The notes under the pieces were generated by a model. That model was given only the letters and a program-made list of their open reading frames with translations. It was not told the origin of the DNA and ran no database searches. Shown here piece by piece: positions 1 to 7,553 of a stretch of DNA of 64,000 nt (within the stretch, counting starts at the first letter, position 1; the number at the start of each line of letters is the position of its first letter). The stretch comes from JALCRY01 sp050946575 (GTDB lineage: Bacteria > Bacillota > Clostridia > Peptostreptococcales > Anaerovoracaceae): NCBI GenBank assembly GCA_050946575.1, contig JBMNVB010000007.1:1-64000 (forward strand), read 5' to 3'. Made by a program: the position numbers and the translations under genes.

Positions 1-31
1 CCGCTTCGGGTTTCCCGAGATCGAGTCTCAT
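1..31 (-). CDS. start of an unidentified gene behind a c-di-GMP riboswitch (partial)
   Basis: An ATG at 31 opens a frame (M-R-L-D-L-G-K-P-E-A) that runs off the left edge. It lies about 55 bases past the terminator of the cyclic-di-GMP riboswitch, so it is the first possible target gene of that switch. The Shine-Dalgarno is poor (GAGAGTGGGC). Ten residues cannot be identified, and the true start may lie further left. Confidence 0.25.
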   Translation of the reverse strand, partial: MRLDLGKPEA

Positions 32-81
32 GCCCACTCTCAGTTTTAATTTGTTCCGGCTTCCTATACCTGAGCCCTATT

Positions 82-116
82 AAAAAATCGCTCTTTGGTT
101 TCCAAAACCAAGAGCG
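82..116 (-). terminator. riboswitch expression-platform terminator
   Basis: Read on the minus strand, a 12-bp GC-rich stem (CGCTCTTGGTTT paired with AAACCAAAGAGCG, one bulge) is followed by a run of U (plus-strand A82-A87). It lies about 30 bases after the aptamer and before any start codon, as expected for a switch acting by transcription termination. Confidence 0.85.
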
Positions 117-146
117 ACATCGCTTCCTTAATGACCTATCGATCAT

Positions 147-218
147 TGCAACCGGCTGTCATACCTTTCGGTGAAGACCCTTGGCTTTGCGTCCCTGCCT
201 TTCGGCAGGTTTGCCAAA
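147..218 (-). ncRNA. cyclic di-GMP-I riboswitch (GEMM)
   Basis: Read on the minus strand, the aptamer has the class-I c-di-GMP landmarks in order: GGCAAACC, a P1b hairpin capped by GAAA, the conserved GGGACGCAAAGCC core, a second hairpin capped by GAAA, and closing CAGCCGGTTGC. A canonical promoter lies upstream and an intrinsic terminator downstream. The controlled gene lies left of the window. Such switches often govern motility, adhesion or surface proteins. Confidence 0.92.
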
Positions 219-277
219 TATTGATTTTTCATGTGATATCCGGGATACCCTTTTCCCTTATCTCTATCACTGTCTGT

Positions 278-306
278 AATATACACCATGTTCGGGCGGA
301 TGTCAA
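278..306 (-). promoter_or_regulatory. sigma-A promoter for the c-di-GMP riboswitch transcript
   Basis: Minus-strand TTGACA (306-301), a 17-base spacer and TATATT (283-278). The predicted transcription start near 271 gives a leader that contains the aptamer. Confidence 0.8.
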
Positions 307-461
307 GGGATTTTCAAGAAAAAGTCGATTTATTTTGATTATTTTCATTCTGCCGATCTTTATTTGAATATATTCAGATTAATAGCGACGAATTAGACGC
401 ACTTTCGATAAGCTACAGCGGCGAAGCAGGCCGGGCGGCCCTTTCGGGGCTGCCCTGATCG

Positions 462-636
462 GTTTTTTGTGGCTACCGGCCTGAAAATCAGGGTGCTGCA
501 CGCAAAAATTCCAACGTTTGTCGGGGGTCGGACCGCGCGACAGGCCCGAGATCGGCTTTCAAGCTGTATCAATGCCCGAAAACGTTGAAAAAATTGCGTG
601 CACCGATGCGAGATTTCGGCCGGCCGCCACAAGAAT
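462..636. repeat. 175-bp inverted-repeat (MITE-like) element, copy 1
   Basis: The outer arms GTTTTTTGTGGC and GCCACAAGAAT face each other. Inside them is a second imperfect inverted repeat of about 30 bp (GCACGCAAAAATTCCAACGTTT against AACGTTGAAAAAATTGCGTGC, here split for length), so most of the element folds back on itself. A second copy of the same length lies at 1733-1907 in the same orientation, on the far side of the nuclease-like gene. There is no coding capacity. The rest of 367-743 is GC-rich and shows nothing else. Confidence 0.75.
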
Positions 637-743
637 CACTCATTTTCGTCTTCGGGCCGGGGCCGAAACCCGGTTCGTAACCTGTCGGGAGCCAGTAGCC
701 CCGTCACGAACTCCGGCCCTTGCCGCAGGCTCCGTACCCTGCT

Positions 744-1529
744 TTATATCAACCCATATTCTCTAAGCTGCTGTATGATCACGCTCCGTGTGAGCGGTTC
801 GTGTTCCGTCTCCGAGGTCACGATCAGATTCCGGCCGATGATGTAGCCGGCCCGATTGTACGCGGCAAGTTTTTCGTATGACCGGAGGACATAACTGCTG
901 TTTCCTGTCAGTCCGTTGTGTTCCCAGAGAACCGGCGTATGATCTTTTCGCCTCAATATCTGGAAGTCGGGATATAGAACCTTGCCGCCGACGCTGACAG
1001 GACAGTCGCTGCGGTATTGCAGCCCATACTCAAACAATATGTCCGCGATCATCATTTCGCTTTTCGACCGCACCTTTTCTCCGCGCCTTGTCTCAAACCG
1101 ATAATCTTCTTCACGGAACGGGTTTCGTGCCGGCATGTTCTCTATCCACTCTTCATCACACACATCGCCTTCCCGGAACAGCCTCCAGTCCGGGACCCGC
1201 GGGCCGCTGAATTTGTACGGATCGTAATCACGAAAAGCCTCAATAAACCGCTCGCATGCATTGATGTTTTCCTTAAGTACAGGCCTGGCCCGATGAATGT
1301 CCGCCCGGAAACGGATATCCGATATCAGCCGCGCGTCCGATATCGCGACTCGTTTCCGCCTGCCGTTCTTTTGAAAGACGCGGAAGAAGTAATCCGTGCC
1401 ATTGATCTCTTTCACTTCAATATATCCGCCCGGAAGTTCATCATACGCGGCGTCCAGCTTTTCCAGCAATGCCCTGTCACGCGCAAGTTCCGCCGAAACC
1501 TCCTCTATTATCCCGTTATATTTTTTCAT
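744..1529 (-). CDS. PD-(D/E)XK nuclease-like hypothetical protein
   Basis: 261 aa. The C-terminal third carries a nuclease-like signature: SKSE (E in the helix), YPDF about 30 residues later, then W-E-H, matching the E/D/ExK pattern of restriction-endonuclease-fold proteins common as hypothetical genes in Clostridia. The N-terminal half is charged and helical with no recognised domain. The ATG at 1529 is preceded by AAGGAAGG; an open frame continues upstream to 1901 but runs into the hairpin element and is not coding. The gene stands alone between two direct copies of a 175-bp element, which suggests acquisition or mobility. The fold assignment is by motif; the substrate is unknown. Confidence 0.72.
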   Translation of the reverse strand: MKKYNGIIEEVSAELARDRALLEKLDAAYDELPGGYIEVKEINGTDYFFRVFQKNGRRKRVAISDARLISDIRFRADIHRARPVLKENINACERFIEAFRDYDPYKFSGPRVPDWRLFREGDVCDEEWIENMPARNPFREEDYRFETRRGEKVRSKSEMMIADILFEYGLQYRSDCPVSVGGKVLYPDFQILRRKDHTPVLWEHNGLTGNSSYVLRSYEKLAAYNRAGYIIGRNLIVTSETEHEPLTRSVIIQQLREYGLI

Positions 1530-1732
1530 TCGCCTTCCTTTCCATGATATTTGGTATATTTTACCATATATCAATGCGGATGCACAATAAGAAACTCGCC
1601 GCCGCCCGGAATTTTTCTCCGGCGCCCCTCCATCATATTGATACTTGCCCGCGAACTGCGCCCGGACCCGTGCTTGCTGAAGAAGTTGCGGGAATGGGCG
1701 GCGCGGCGGGCCGGGATACCACTGCCGGAGCC

Positions 1733-1907
1733 GTTTTTTGTGGCGGCCGACCTGAAAATCGGGGTGCTGCCCGCAAAAATTCCAACGTTTATCGGGGGTC
1801 GGGCCGCGAGATCGCCCCGAAATCGGCTTCCGGGCTGTATCAATGCCCGAAAACGTTGAAAAAATTGCGTGCACCGATGCGAAATCCCGGCCGGCCGCCA
1901 CAAGAAT
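1733..1907. repeat. 175-bp inverted-repeat (MITE-like) element, copy 2
   Basis: Same length and orientation as the copy at 462-636, with a few substitutions (for example CCCGCAAAAATTCC for CACGCAAAAATTCC). The arms GTTTTTTGTGGCGG and CCGCCACAAGAAT are intact. Both copies carry ATCAATGCCCGAAAACGTTG, so the octamer that recurs across the window is part of the element. Confidence 0.75.
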
Positions 1908-1929
1908 TGCTCACTTCCGCGTTCAGGCC

Positions 1930-2180
1930 CGATTCCGGATCCCCGTGCCACGCACTTTCCCCGGCCTCCCCGCTCCCGGACAGGAAAACGGCAGCCGATC
2001 TCACGGCCGCCCCCTGTTTCCCGCCACTGCTGGGACCACGGACCAGACGCCGCCGCACGACTGCCCCCTGTTTCCCGCCACTGCAAAGGCCGCCGGCCAG
2101 GCGGCCGCCGCCTGTTTTCCGCCCCTGCAGGGGCCGCGGATCAGATTCCCGCCGCCCCGGCCGCCTCCTGTTTCCCGGCA
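1930..2180. repeat. GC-rich degenerate direct repeats downstream of groEL
   Basis: The phrase CTGTTTCCCGCCACTGC and variants recur about every 55 bases (for example near 2016, 2072, 2112 and 2168) in very GC-rich sequence. Long open frames here arise from base composition only. The interval 1530-2186 otherwise holds the hairpin element at 1733-1907. Confidence 0.5.
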
Positions 2181-2186
2181 ATAAAA

Positions 2187-2210
2187 AGACAGCCGGCCGA
2201 CCGGCTGTCT
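2187..2210 (-). terminator. groEL terminator
   Basis: Perfect 10-bp stem (AGACAGCCGG / CCGGCTGTCT) with a 4-base loop, followed on the minus strand by TTTTTAT, 36 bases after the groEL stop codon. Confidence 0.85.
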
Positions 2211-2245
2211 TCCTTTTATCTGTATTCTGCTTTCCGGTTTTGGGT

Positions 2246-3889
2246 CTACATCATGCCGCCCATTCCGCCGCCGCCCATCTGGGCAGCTGCCGCGGCTGTT
2301 GCCGGATCAGGTTCCTGAGGGATGTCGATGACGCCCGCTTCAGTTGTCAGCAGCAGCGACGATGCCGAAGCAGCGTTCTGCAGAGCGTTCCTCGTGACCT
2401 TGGCCGGATCTACGATTCCGGCATCCATCATGTCCATGTACTGCTCGGTCGCGGCATTGAAGCCTGTTCCGACCTTGCTTCCCTTGACCTTAGAAACTAC
2501 GACACTTCCTTCGAAGCCCGCGTTCTCGGCGATCTGGCGTACAGGTTCTTCGAGAGCTCTCATGATGATCTCAGCGCCTGTCTTCTCGTCGCCCGCGAGG
2601 TCCTTGATGTACTTCGCGACAGCAGGGATGGCGTTTACGAACGCTACGCCGCCGCCCGGTACGATACCCTCTTCAACAGCGGCCTTCGTCGCGTTCAGGG
2701 CATCTTCTATCCTGAGCTTTCTTTCCTTCAGTTCTGTCTCGGTAGCGGCTCCTACTCTGATGACAGCAACGCCGCCTGTCAGCTTCGCAAGTCTCTCCTG
2801 CAGCTTTTCCTTGTCGAAATCGGATGTCGTCTCGTCGATCTGCGATCTGATCTGAGCGGCTCTCGCCTGGACTTCTTCCTTCTTTCCTTCTCCGCCGACA
2901 ATGACCGTGTTCTCCTTGTCGACCTTGACAGTGTTCGCTGTTCCGAGCATATCCAGTGTCGTCTCCTTGAGATCATATCCGACCTCTTCACTGATCACCG
3001 TACCGCCTGTAAGAATAGCCAGGTCTTCCAGCATTGCCTTTCTTCTGTCGCCGAATCCCGGAGCCTTGATGGCAACGCAGTCGAACGTTCCTCTCAGCTT
3101 GTTCACTACGAGTGTGGCAAGCGCTTCGCCCTCGACGTCGTCCGCAACGATGAGCAGCTTCTTTCCGGCCTTGACTACCGACTCGAGCAGCGGCAGGATC
3201 TCCTGGATGTTCGAGATCTTCTTGTCCGTGATGAGGATCAGAGGATTCTCGAGGACGGCTTCCATCTTCTCCATGTCAGTCGCCATGTACGGAGAGAGGT
3301 ATCCTCTGTCGAACTGCATACCTTCAACGACCTCGAGCGTCGTGCCCATCGACTTCGATTCCTCGACAGTGATGACGCCGTCGTGTCCGACCTTTTCCAT
3401 CGCTTCCGCGATCAGCTGGCCGATCTGTTCCTCACCGGACGATACCGAGCCGACCTGAGCAATGCTCTCGCTCGTTCTTACTTCCGTCGAGTTCTCTTCT
3501 ACCGCCTTGACAGCCGCGTCGACCGCTCCCGCGATACCTCTCTTGAGGATGATCGGGTTCGCGCCCGCTGCAATGTTCTTGAATCCTTCTTTTATTATGA
3601 TCTGAGCGAGCAGTGTAGCTGTCGTCGTTCCGTCGCCTGCCACATCGTTCGTCTTTGTGGCGACTTCTCTTACGAGCTGCGCGCCCATGTTTTCTACCCC
3701 GTCTTCGAGCTCGATTTCCTTCGCGATCGTAACGCCGTCGTTCGTGATCAGCGGCGATGTGTATTTTCTCTCAAGCAGAACGTTTCTGCCCTTAGGTCCG
3801 AGTGTGATCTTTACTGTGTTCGCCAGTTTGTCTACTCCGTTAAGAAGCTTTCTCCTGACTTCTTCTCCGTAATATAAATCTTTAGCCAT
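2246..3889 (-). CDS. groEL: chaperonin GroEL (Hsp60)
   Basis: 547 aa, full length. It is the 14-mer ATP-dependent chaperonin that folds cytosolic proteins with GroES. Visible family signatures are the ATP-site motif DGTTTATLLAQ near residue 86, GGG-containing segments of the equatorial domain near 400-415, and the flexible C-terminal Gly/Met tail (GGGGMGGMM). The ATG at 3889 has an AGGAGG Shine-Dalgarno. It follows groES with a 20-base gap and shares the CIRCE-controlled promoter upstream of groES. A perfect terminator closes the operon. Nothing is unusual. Confidence 0.98.
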   Translation of the reverse strand: MAKDLYYGEEVRRKLLNGVDKLANTVKITLGPKGRNVLLERKYTSPLITNDGVTIAKEIELEDGVENMGAQLVREVATKTNDVAGDGTTTATLLAQIIIKEGFKNIAAGANPIILKRGIAGAVDAAVKAVEENSTEVRTSESIAQVGSVSSGEEQIGQLIAEAMEKVGHDGVITVEESKSMGTTLEVVEGMQFDRGYLSPYMATDMEKMEAVLENPLILITDKKISNIQEILPLLESVVKAGKKLLIVADDVEGEALATLVVNKLRGTFDCVAIKAPGFGDRRKAMLEDLAILTGGTVISEEVGYDLKETTLDMLGTANTVKVDKENTVIVGGEGKKEEVQARAAQIRSQIDETTSDFDKEKLQERLAKLTGGVAVIRVGAATETELKERKLRIEDALNATKAAVEEGIVPGGGVAFVNAIPAVAKYIKDLAGDEKTGAEIIMRALEEPVRQIAENAGFEGSVVVSKVKGSKVGTGFNAATEQYMDMMDAGIVDPAKVTRNALQNAASASSLLLTTEAGVIDIPQEPDPATAAAAAQMGGGGMGGMM

Positions 3890-3909
3890 TTCAACTTTCC
3901 TCCTGTTTA

Positions 3910-4188
3910 TTATTCAACCGTCGCAAGAATATCTTTCTGGCTCAGGATGCTGTACTCCTGGCCTTCGTATTTAACGTCAGTGCCCGCATATGTCGATGTG
4001 ATGACCTTGTCGCCGACCTTCACTTCGATTTCTACGTCCTTCGTTCCCGGGCCGACCGCGACCACTTCAGAAACCTGCTGTTCTTCCTTCGCGTTTCCGG
4101 AAAGGATGATCCCGCCAGCAGTCTTCTCGATAGCTTCAAGTTTCTTGACGACGACTCTGTCGCCTAAAGGTTTGATTCCAAAACTCAT
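3910..4188 (-). CDS. groES: co-chaperonin GroES
   Basis: 92 aa. GroES forms the heptameric lid of the GroEL cage. The N-terminal KPLGDRVVVKK segment and the GGIILSGNAKEE mobile-loop region (about residues 25-36) are typical. ATG at 4188 with GAGG nearby. It is the first gene of the groES-groEL operon and lies 45 bases downstream of a perfect CIRCE operator, so HrcA repression is expected. Confidence 0.97.
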   Translation of the reverse strand: MSFGIKPLGDRVVVKKLEAIEKTAGGIILSGNAKEEQQVSEVVAVGPGTKDVEIEVKVGDKVITSTYAGTDVKYEGQEYSILSQKDILATVE

Positions 4189-4232
4189 GATGATGACCTC
4201 CGTTTATGATTATTTTTTATTATCTACCCCTG

Positions 4233-4259
4233 TTAGCACTCGCCATTTTCGAGTGCTAA
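4233..4259. promoter_or_regulatory. CIRCE operator (HrcA) of groES-groEL
   Basis: TTAGCACTC, nine bases, then GAGTGCTAA: an exact match to the controlling inverted repeat of chaperone expression. It sits immediately downstream of the groES -10 element, where HrcA blocks transcription. Confidence 0.97.
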
Positions 4260-4263
4260 TTAT

Positions 4264-4291
4264 ATTTTACGCAAATAAGGACCGATGTCAA
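4264..4291 (-). promoter_or_regulatory. sigma-A promoter of groES-groEL
   Basis: Minus-strand TTGACA (4291-4286), 16-base spacer and TAAAAT (4269-4264), overlapping the edge of CIRCE. The -35 lies inside a GGACCG/CGGTCC inverted repeat. Confidence 0.65.
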
Positions 4292-4322
4292 TACCGGTCC
4301 TGTAAAATTATCTAATTTTTTT

Positions 4323-4338
4323 CATCAATGCATTGATG
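4323..4338. repeat. palindromic pair of the ATCAATGC octamer
   Basis: CATCAATGCATTGATG is a perfect 16-bp palindrome made of two overlapping, oppositely oriented copies of the octamer that recurs through the window. It lies just beyond the stop codon of the glycosylase gene and upstream of the groES promoter. Confidence 0.8.
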
Positions 4339-4341
4339 CCT

Positions 4342-5205
4342 CTATTTCACGAGGTGTGACTGCCCGCAGGCGCTCTGCGTGCGTATATAGTAGAAGAGAT
4401 ATTGCTGCGCGAACCCGCCGTATCCGCCGAATGTTTCCGCGGCGAATTCCTCGATCGCTTTCTTCCCGGTCAGGCCGTATTCCCGCTCCATGACCTGCTT
4501 CACCCAGGTGTCCACCGGGAACGCGTCGTACCTGCCCATCGAGAACAGCGCGACGCAGTTCGCGACCTTCGGGCCGACGCCGCAGAGATCCGAGAGGTGT
4601 TCTTCCATATAATCGATCCCGTTCTCCGCGATCTGCTTCCCGGTCTCGACAAGATACCTGGCTCTGTACCCGAGCTTCACCGGCGCGAGGTCGTCCGGCG
4701 ACAGCGCGGCAAGGACTTCCGGCTCCGGGAACGCGTTGTACTCCGTATCGCCGACCTTTCCCGCAGGCTCTCCGAACAGCGTCGTGAGATCGCGGATGTT
4801 TTTCTTTATGCGCGGGATATTGTTGTTCTGGGAAATGATGAACGAGATGAGCGCTTCCCACCTGTCTTGGTTCAGGATCCTGATGCCTTCCCCGCTCTTT
4901 ATCGCCCGCGCCATGACTTCGTCCCTCGCAGCAAGCGTCCGCTTTATTTCGCCGTAATCGCGCCCGAGGTCGAAGTAGTCGTACCAGAAATCGCGGCTCT
5001 CCGCATTGCTGCTGTAATCTTCAACAATGAGCGTGCCCGCGTACCGGTCGCCCTCAGACGGCTCGTACGTCACGCGCGCCGGCCTGCTCCCGGCGATCCC
5101 CTCGTAAACGTCCCCGCCGGCGGATTCCCAGCGGAAGCACTGCCCGCACTCGAAAATGTGGACCGGGTCAAAGTCCTTTACTCTGTATTCTGATCTTGTG
5201 GCCAT
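4342..5205 (-). CDS. ogg: 8-oxoguanine DNA glycosylase / HhH-GPD family
   Basis: 287 aa, cytosolic base-excision repair enzyme. The N-terminal OGG-type domain carries the FECGQCFRW motif (residues 18-26). The HhH-GPD domain has the hairpin GVGPKVANC with the catalytic lysine at 213 and the downstream aspartate at 232 (PVDTW), matching Lys249 and Asp268 of human OGG1. It is therefore a bifunctional glycosylase/AP lyase acting on oxidised guanine, although many databases call this family 3-methyladenine glycosylase. ATG at 5205 with AAGGAG. Its start overlaps the end of the P-loop/Asp23 gene by 28 bases, so translation is probably coupled. Confidence 0.88.
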   Translation of the reverse strand: MATRSEYRVKDFDPVHIFECGQCFRWESAGGDVYEGIAGSRPARVTYEPSEGDRYAGTLIVEDYSSNAESRDFWYDYFDLGRDYGEIKRTLAARDEVMARAIKSGEGIRILNQDRWEALISFIISQNNNIPRIKKNIRDLTTLFGEPAGKVGDTEYNAFPEPEVLAALSPDDLAPVKLGYRARYLVETGKQIAENGIDYMEEHLSDLCGVGPKVANCVALFSMGRYDAFPVDTWVKQVMEREYGLTGKKAIEEFAAETFGGYGGFAQQYLFYYIRTQSACGQSHLVK

Positions 5206-6014
5206 ATAAGCTCCTTCACGTCAATATCAATGCTCCCGACGTTGAACGCGGTCATGTGTTCTATCATGATCTTGCAGCTTTTCTGGAGCGCGCGCCCCGT
5301 CGTCACGACGTTCTGGCCGGCCCCCATCGCCAGCTGCACGCGCACGCGCAGATCATCAACGGTCTTCTCTGCGTTGACGCGCTGCACCTCGCACACGCTG
5401 CCGAGTTTCGCCGCCTCCGCGCGCACGATGTCCGATATCACCTTGTCTGAGATCATGAACTCGCCGAGATAGCTGTAAGTCGGACGGACCACCGAGCGCT
5501 CCTGCATCTTGTAGCTGCTCGCGCCGAATCCCATGTCCTTGAAAATGTTCATCGGGTTCACGAAGTATCCCGAGAACTGGCGCTTAAGCTGGAATGTCGG
5601 CACCGGGACGACGTGCTTGCCTTCGCGGTCGCGCTGCTTTTCGGCGATCTTCCGCTCGCTTTCAGTGGTAATGTCCTCGATGTGGATGAATTCCGAGATT
5701 TCCGGGAGGTCCAGCGCCTCAGCAATGCGCACTGCCATGTCATCGGATGTCCCCAGCACGAGGATACTGTCGGGCTTGCATCGTTTGATGGCTTTCGCTG
5801 CGGCGCTCCGCTCCTTCTCGTCCATGAACATCGCCGTCTTTATCGCGCCGATCTTCGTCGGCTGGCGCTTCGCGGACGTCCCGGCCTGGACCGTATTATT
5901 GTAAACAAAAAGCCCGTCATCAATGATCCCCTCGATGCCGCGGTCCTTGCACAGATTTATGGCCTGATAGCTTTTTCCGGTCCCGCTCCTGCCCGTGAGC
6001 GCAAATACTTTCAT
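5178..6014 (-). CDS. P-loop ATP-binding protein with C-terminal Asp23/Gls24-like domain
   Basis: 278 aa. The N-terminus has a Walker A loop GRSGTGKS (residues 8-15) in a small NTPase domain. From about residue 170 the sequence resembles the Asp23/Gls24 envelope-stress family (ISDKVISDIV, V-C-E-V-Q-R-V, then a DIDVKEL ending). Such proteins lie at the membrane or respond to envelope stress, but the role of this fusion is not known to me. The ATG at 6014 is chosen because AGGAGA lies 8 bases upstream; the TTG at 6035 has no such site. Its 3' end overlaps the glycosylase start. It is divergent from the ferredoxin gene. Confidence 0.7.
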   Translation of the reverse strand: MKVFALTGRSGTGKSYQAINLCKDRGIEGIIDDGLFVYNNTVQAGTSAKRQPTKIGAIKTAMFMDEKERSAAAKAIKRCKPDSILVLGTSDDMAVRIAEALDLPEISEFIHIEDITTESERKIAEKQRDREGKHVVPVPTFQLKRQFSGYFVNPMNIFKDMGFGASSYKMQERSVVRPTYSYLGEFMISDKVISDIVRAEAAKLGSVCEVQRVNAEKTVDDLRVRVQLAMGAGQNVVTTGRALQKSCKIMIEHMTAFNVGSIDIDVKELIWPQDQNTE

Positions 6015-6099
6015 CTTTACATCTCCTGACCTCAATGGTATACTTATTATTAATCTTAATCAAGCGATTTAATGGATCATTTAACAAGGAGGAAATGAC

Positions 6100-6270
6100 A
6101 TGGCTTACAAGATTGACGACACTTGCATCAACTGTGGAGTATGTGAAAGTGAATGCCCGGTAGAGGCTATTTCCGAAGGCGACGGCGCTCGCGTTATCGA
6201 CGCTGACAAGTGCATCGAGTGCGGAGCTTGCGCTGAAGCATGCCCGGTAGATGCTCCTAAGGCTGAGTAA
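6100..6270 (+). CDS. 2[4Fe-4S] ferredoxin
   Basis: 56 aa, too short for many gene callers. Two CxxCxxCxxxCP clusters are present: C-I-N-C-G-V-C-E-S-E-C-P and C-I-E-C-G-A-C-A-E-A-C-P. This is the classic clostridial 8Fe-8S electron carrier that serves pyruvate and indolepyruvate oxidoreductases, hydrogenase and Rnf. A strong AAGGAGGA lies 8 bases before the ATG. It is one of three plus-strand genes in the window and is followed by a row of terminator-like hairpins. A redox partner in this window could be IorAB. Confidence 0.96.
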   Translation: MAYKIDDTCINCGVCESECPVEAISEGDGARVIDADKCIECGACAEACPVDAPKAE

Positions 6271-6287
6271 TCACGGTTGACGACCAG

Positions 6288-6470
6288 GGCCATCGCATCG
6301 CGGTGGCCTTTTTCTTTTGGCTGAGCAGACACTGCTGACGACCTAGGCCATCGCACCGCGGCGGCCTTTTTCTTTTTTTGCGGTCGACGGACAGAGCCAT
6401 CGCACCGCGGTGGCCTTTTTCTTTTTTTGCGGTCGACGGACAGAGCCATCGCACCGCGGCGGTTTTTTCG
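6288..6470 (+). terminator. row of four tandem terminator-like hairpins after ferredoxin
   Basis: Four copies of a GGCCATCGCA(C/T)CGCGG(T/C)GGCC-type stem followed by TTTTTCTTTT occur at about 6288-6315, 6346-6380, 6394-6428 and 6444-6468 (the last is degenerate). The intervening phrase GCGGTCGACGGACAGAG is shared by copies 3 and 4. The unit looks like a terminator multiplied by tandem duplication. Confidence 0.8.
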
Positions 6471-6632
6471 GTCGGCGGGCAGGGGCATCGTAATGGCGGC
6501 GGGGTTTTGCGGGCGGCTGGGCGTGGGAAGAGCAAAGGGCAGGGGAAAGACCCCGGTCGATAAAGCAGATATAGTGCGACGGCTTTTTTCGAATCGGCGG
6601 ACTCGGTCAGACCAATGAGGCGGCAGGAGATT

Positions 6633-7452
6633 CCTGTCACCGGTGCGGACTTTGGACGTTGGTGACAGTGATTTACTGTCACCTGGATCGATTTCGAGCG
6701 TTGGTGACAGTGATTTACTGTCACCTATGTCGATTTTGAACGTTGGTGACAGGTAGTTTTCCTGTCACCGGAGCGGATTTTGAACGTTGGTGACAGTGAT
6801 CTCCTGTCACCTGTGTCGGTTTCGAGCGCTGGTGACAGTGATTTACTGTCACCTGTGTCGGTTTTGGACGTTGGTGACAGGTAGTTTTCCTGTCACCGGA
6901 GCGGATTTTGAACGTTGGTGACAGGAATTTCCTGTCACCGAGGTCGATTTTAAACGTTGGTGACAGGTAATTTTCCTGTCACCGGAGCGGATTTTGGGCG
7001 TTGGTGACAGTGATTTCCTGTCACCTGTGTCGGTTTTGAGCGTTGGTGACAGTGATTTCCTGTCACCTGTGTCGGTTTCGAGCGTTGGTGACAGGTAATT
7101 TTCCTGTCACCGGAGCGGATTTTGGGCGTTGGTGACAGTAATTTCCTGTCACCGGCGTCGATTTTGAGCGTTGGTGACAGGAATTTCCTGTCACCGGAGC
7201 GGATTTTGGGCGTTGGTGACAGGTAATTTTCCTGTCACTGGAGCGGATTTTGGACGTTGGTGACAGTGATTTCCTGTCACCGGAGCGGATTTTGGACGTT
7301 GGTGACAGGAATTTCCTGTCACCGAGGTCGATTTTAAACGTTGGTGACAGGTAGTTTTCCTGTCACCGGAGCGGATTTTGAACGTTGGTGACAGTGTTTT
7401 CCTGTCACCTCGGACGGATTTGATCTCCAGTGACAGGAAATCCTCCCACTGA
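6633..7452. repeat. 42-bp hairpin-unit array 1 (18 units)
   Basis: Eighteen near-identical units with a mean period of about 42.6 bp. Each is GGTGACAG, a loop of about 7 bases (TGATTTA, GTAGTTTTC, GAATTTC and similar), then CTGTCACC, joined by a 19-base linker of the form NNNGTCGRTTTTGARCGTT. Hairpins start near 6661, 6703, 6744, 6788, 6831, 6872, 6915, 6958, 7002, 7043, 7086, 7130, 7171, 7214, 7258, 7300, 7341 and 7386, with half or decayed units at both ends. Linkers are variants of one sequence, so this is not a CRISPR. A second array lies at 13435-14180. No gene is present in 6480-7553. Confidence 0.95.
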
Positions 7453-7553
7453 AGCCTGTACCCATTCGTCAGTAAAACACTGCCTTCGGCTCTCATGATC
7501 GATCGCGAAAAATCCTCATCCGAGCCGGGTATCGTTACAACGCTTCCTGCTGT

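Noticed and set aside
1530..1901. N-terminal extension of the nuclease-like protein
   Set aside because: It would translate the 175-bp hairpin element and pass over the AAGGAAGG site that serves the ATG at 1529.
1469..3877. An 802-codon plus-strand open frame
   Set aside because: It runs antisense through groEL and GC-rich repeats, has no ribosome site and no domain, and comes from codon bias of groEL on the other strand.
6633..7452. CRISPR array
   Set aside because: The linkers are variants of a single sequence rather than unique spacers, the unit is itself a hairpin with a 19-base linker, and there are no cas genes.
7191..7496. Repeat-rich open frames in the hairpin arrays
   Set aside because: Proteins such as H-Q-R-P-K-S-A-P-V-T-G repeats follow from the 42-bp unit and have no start signals.
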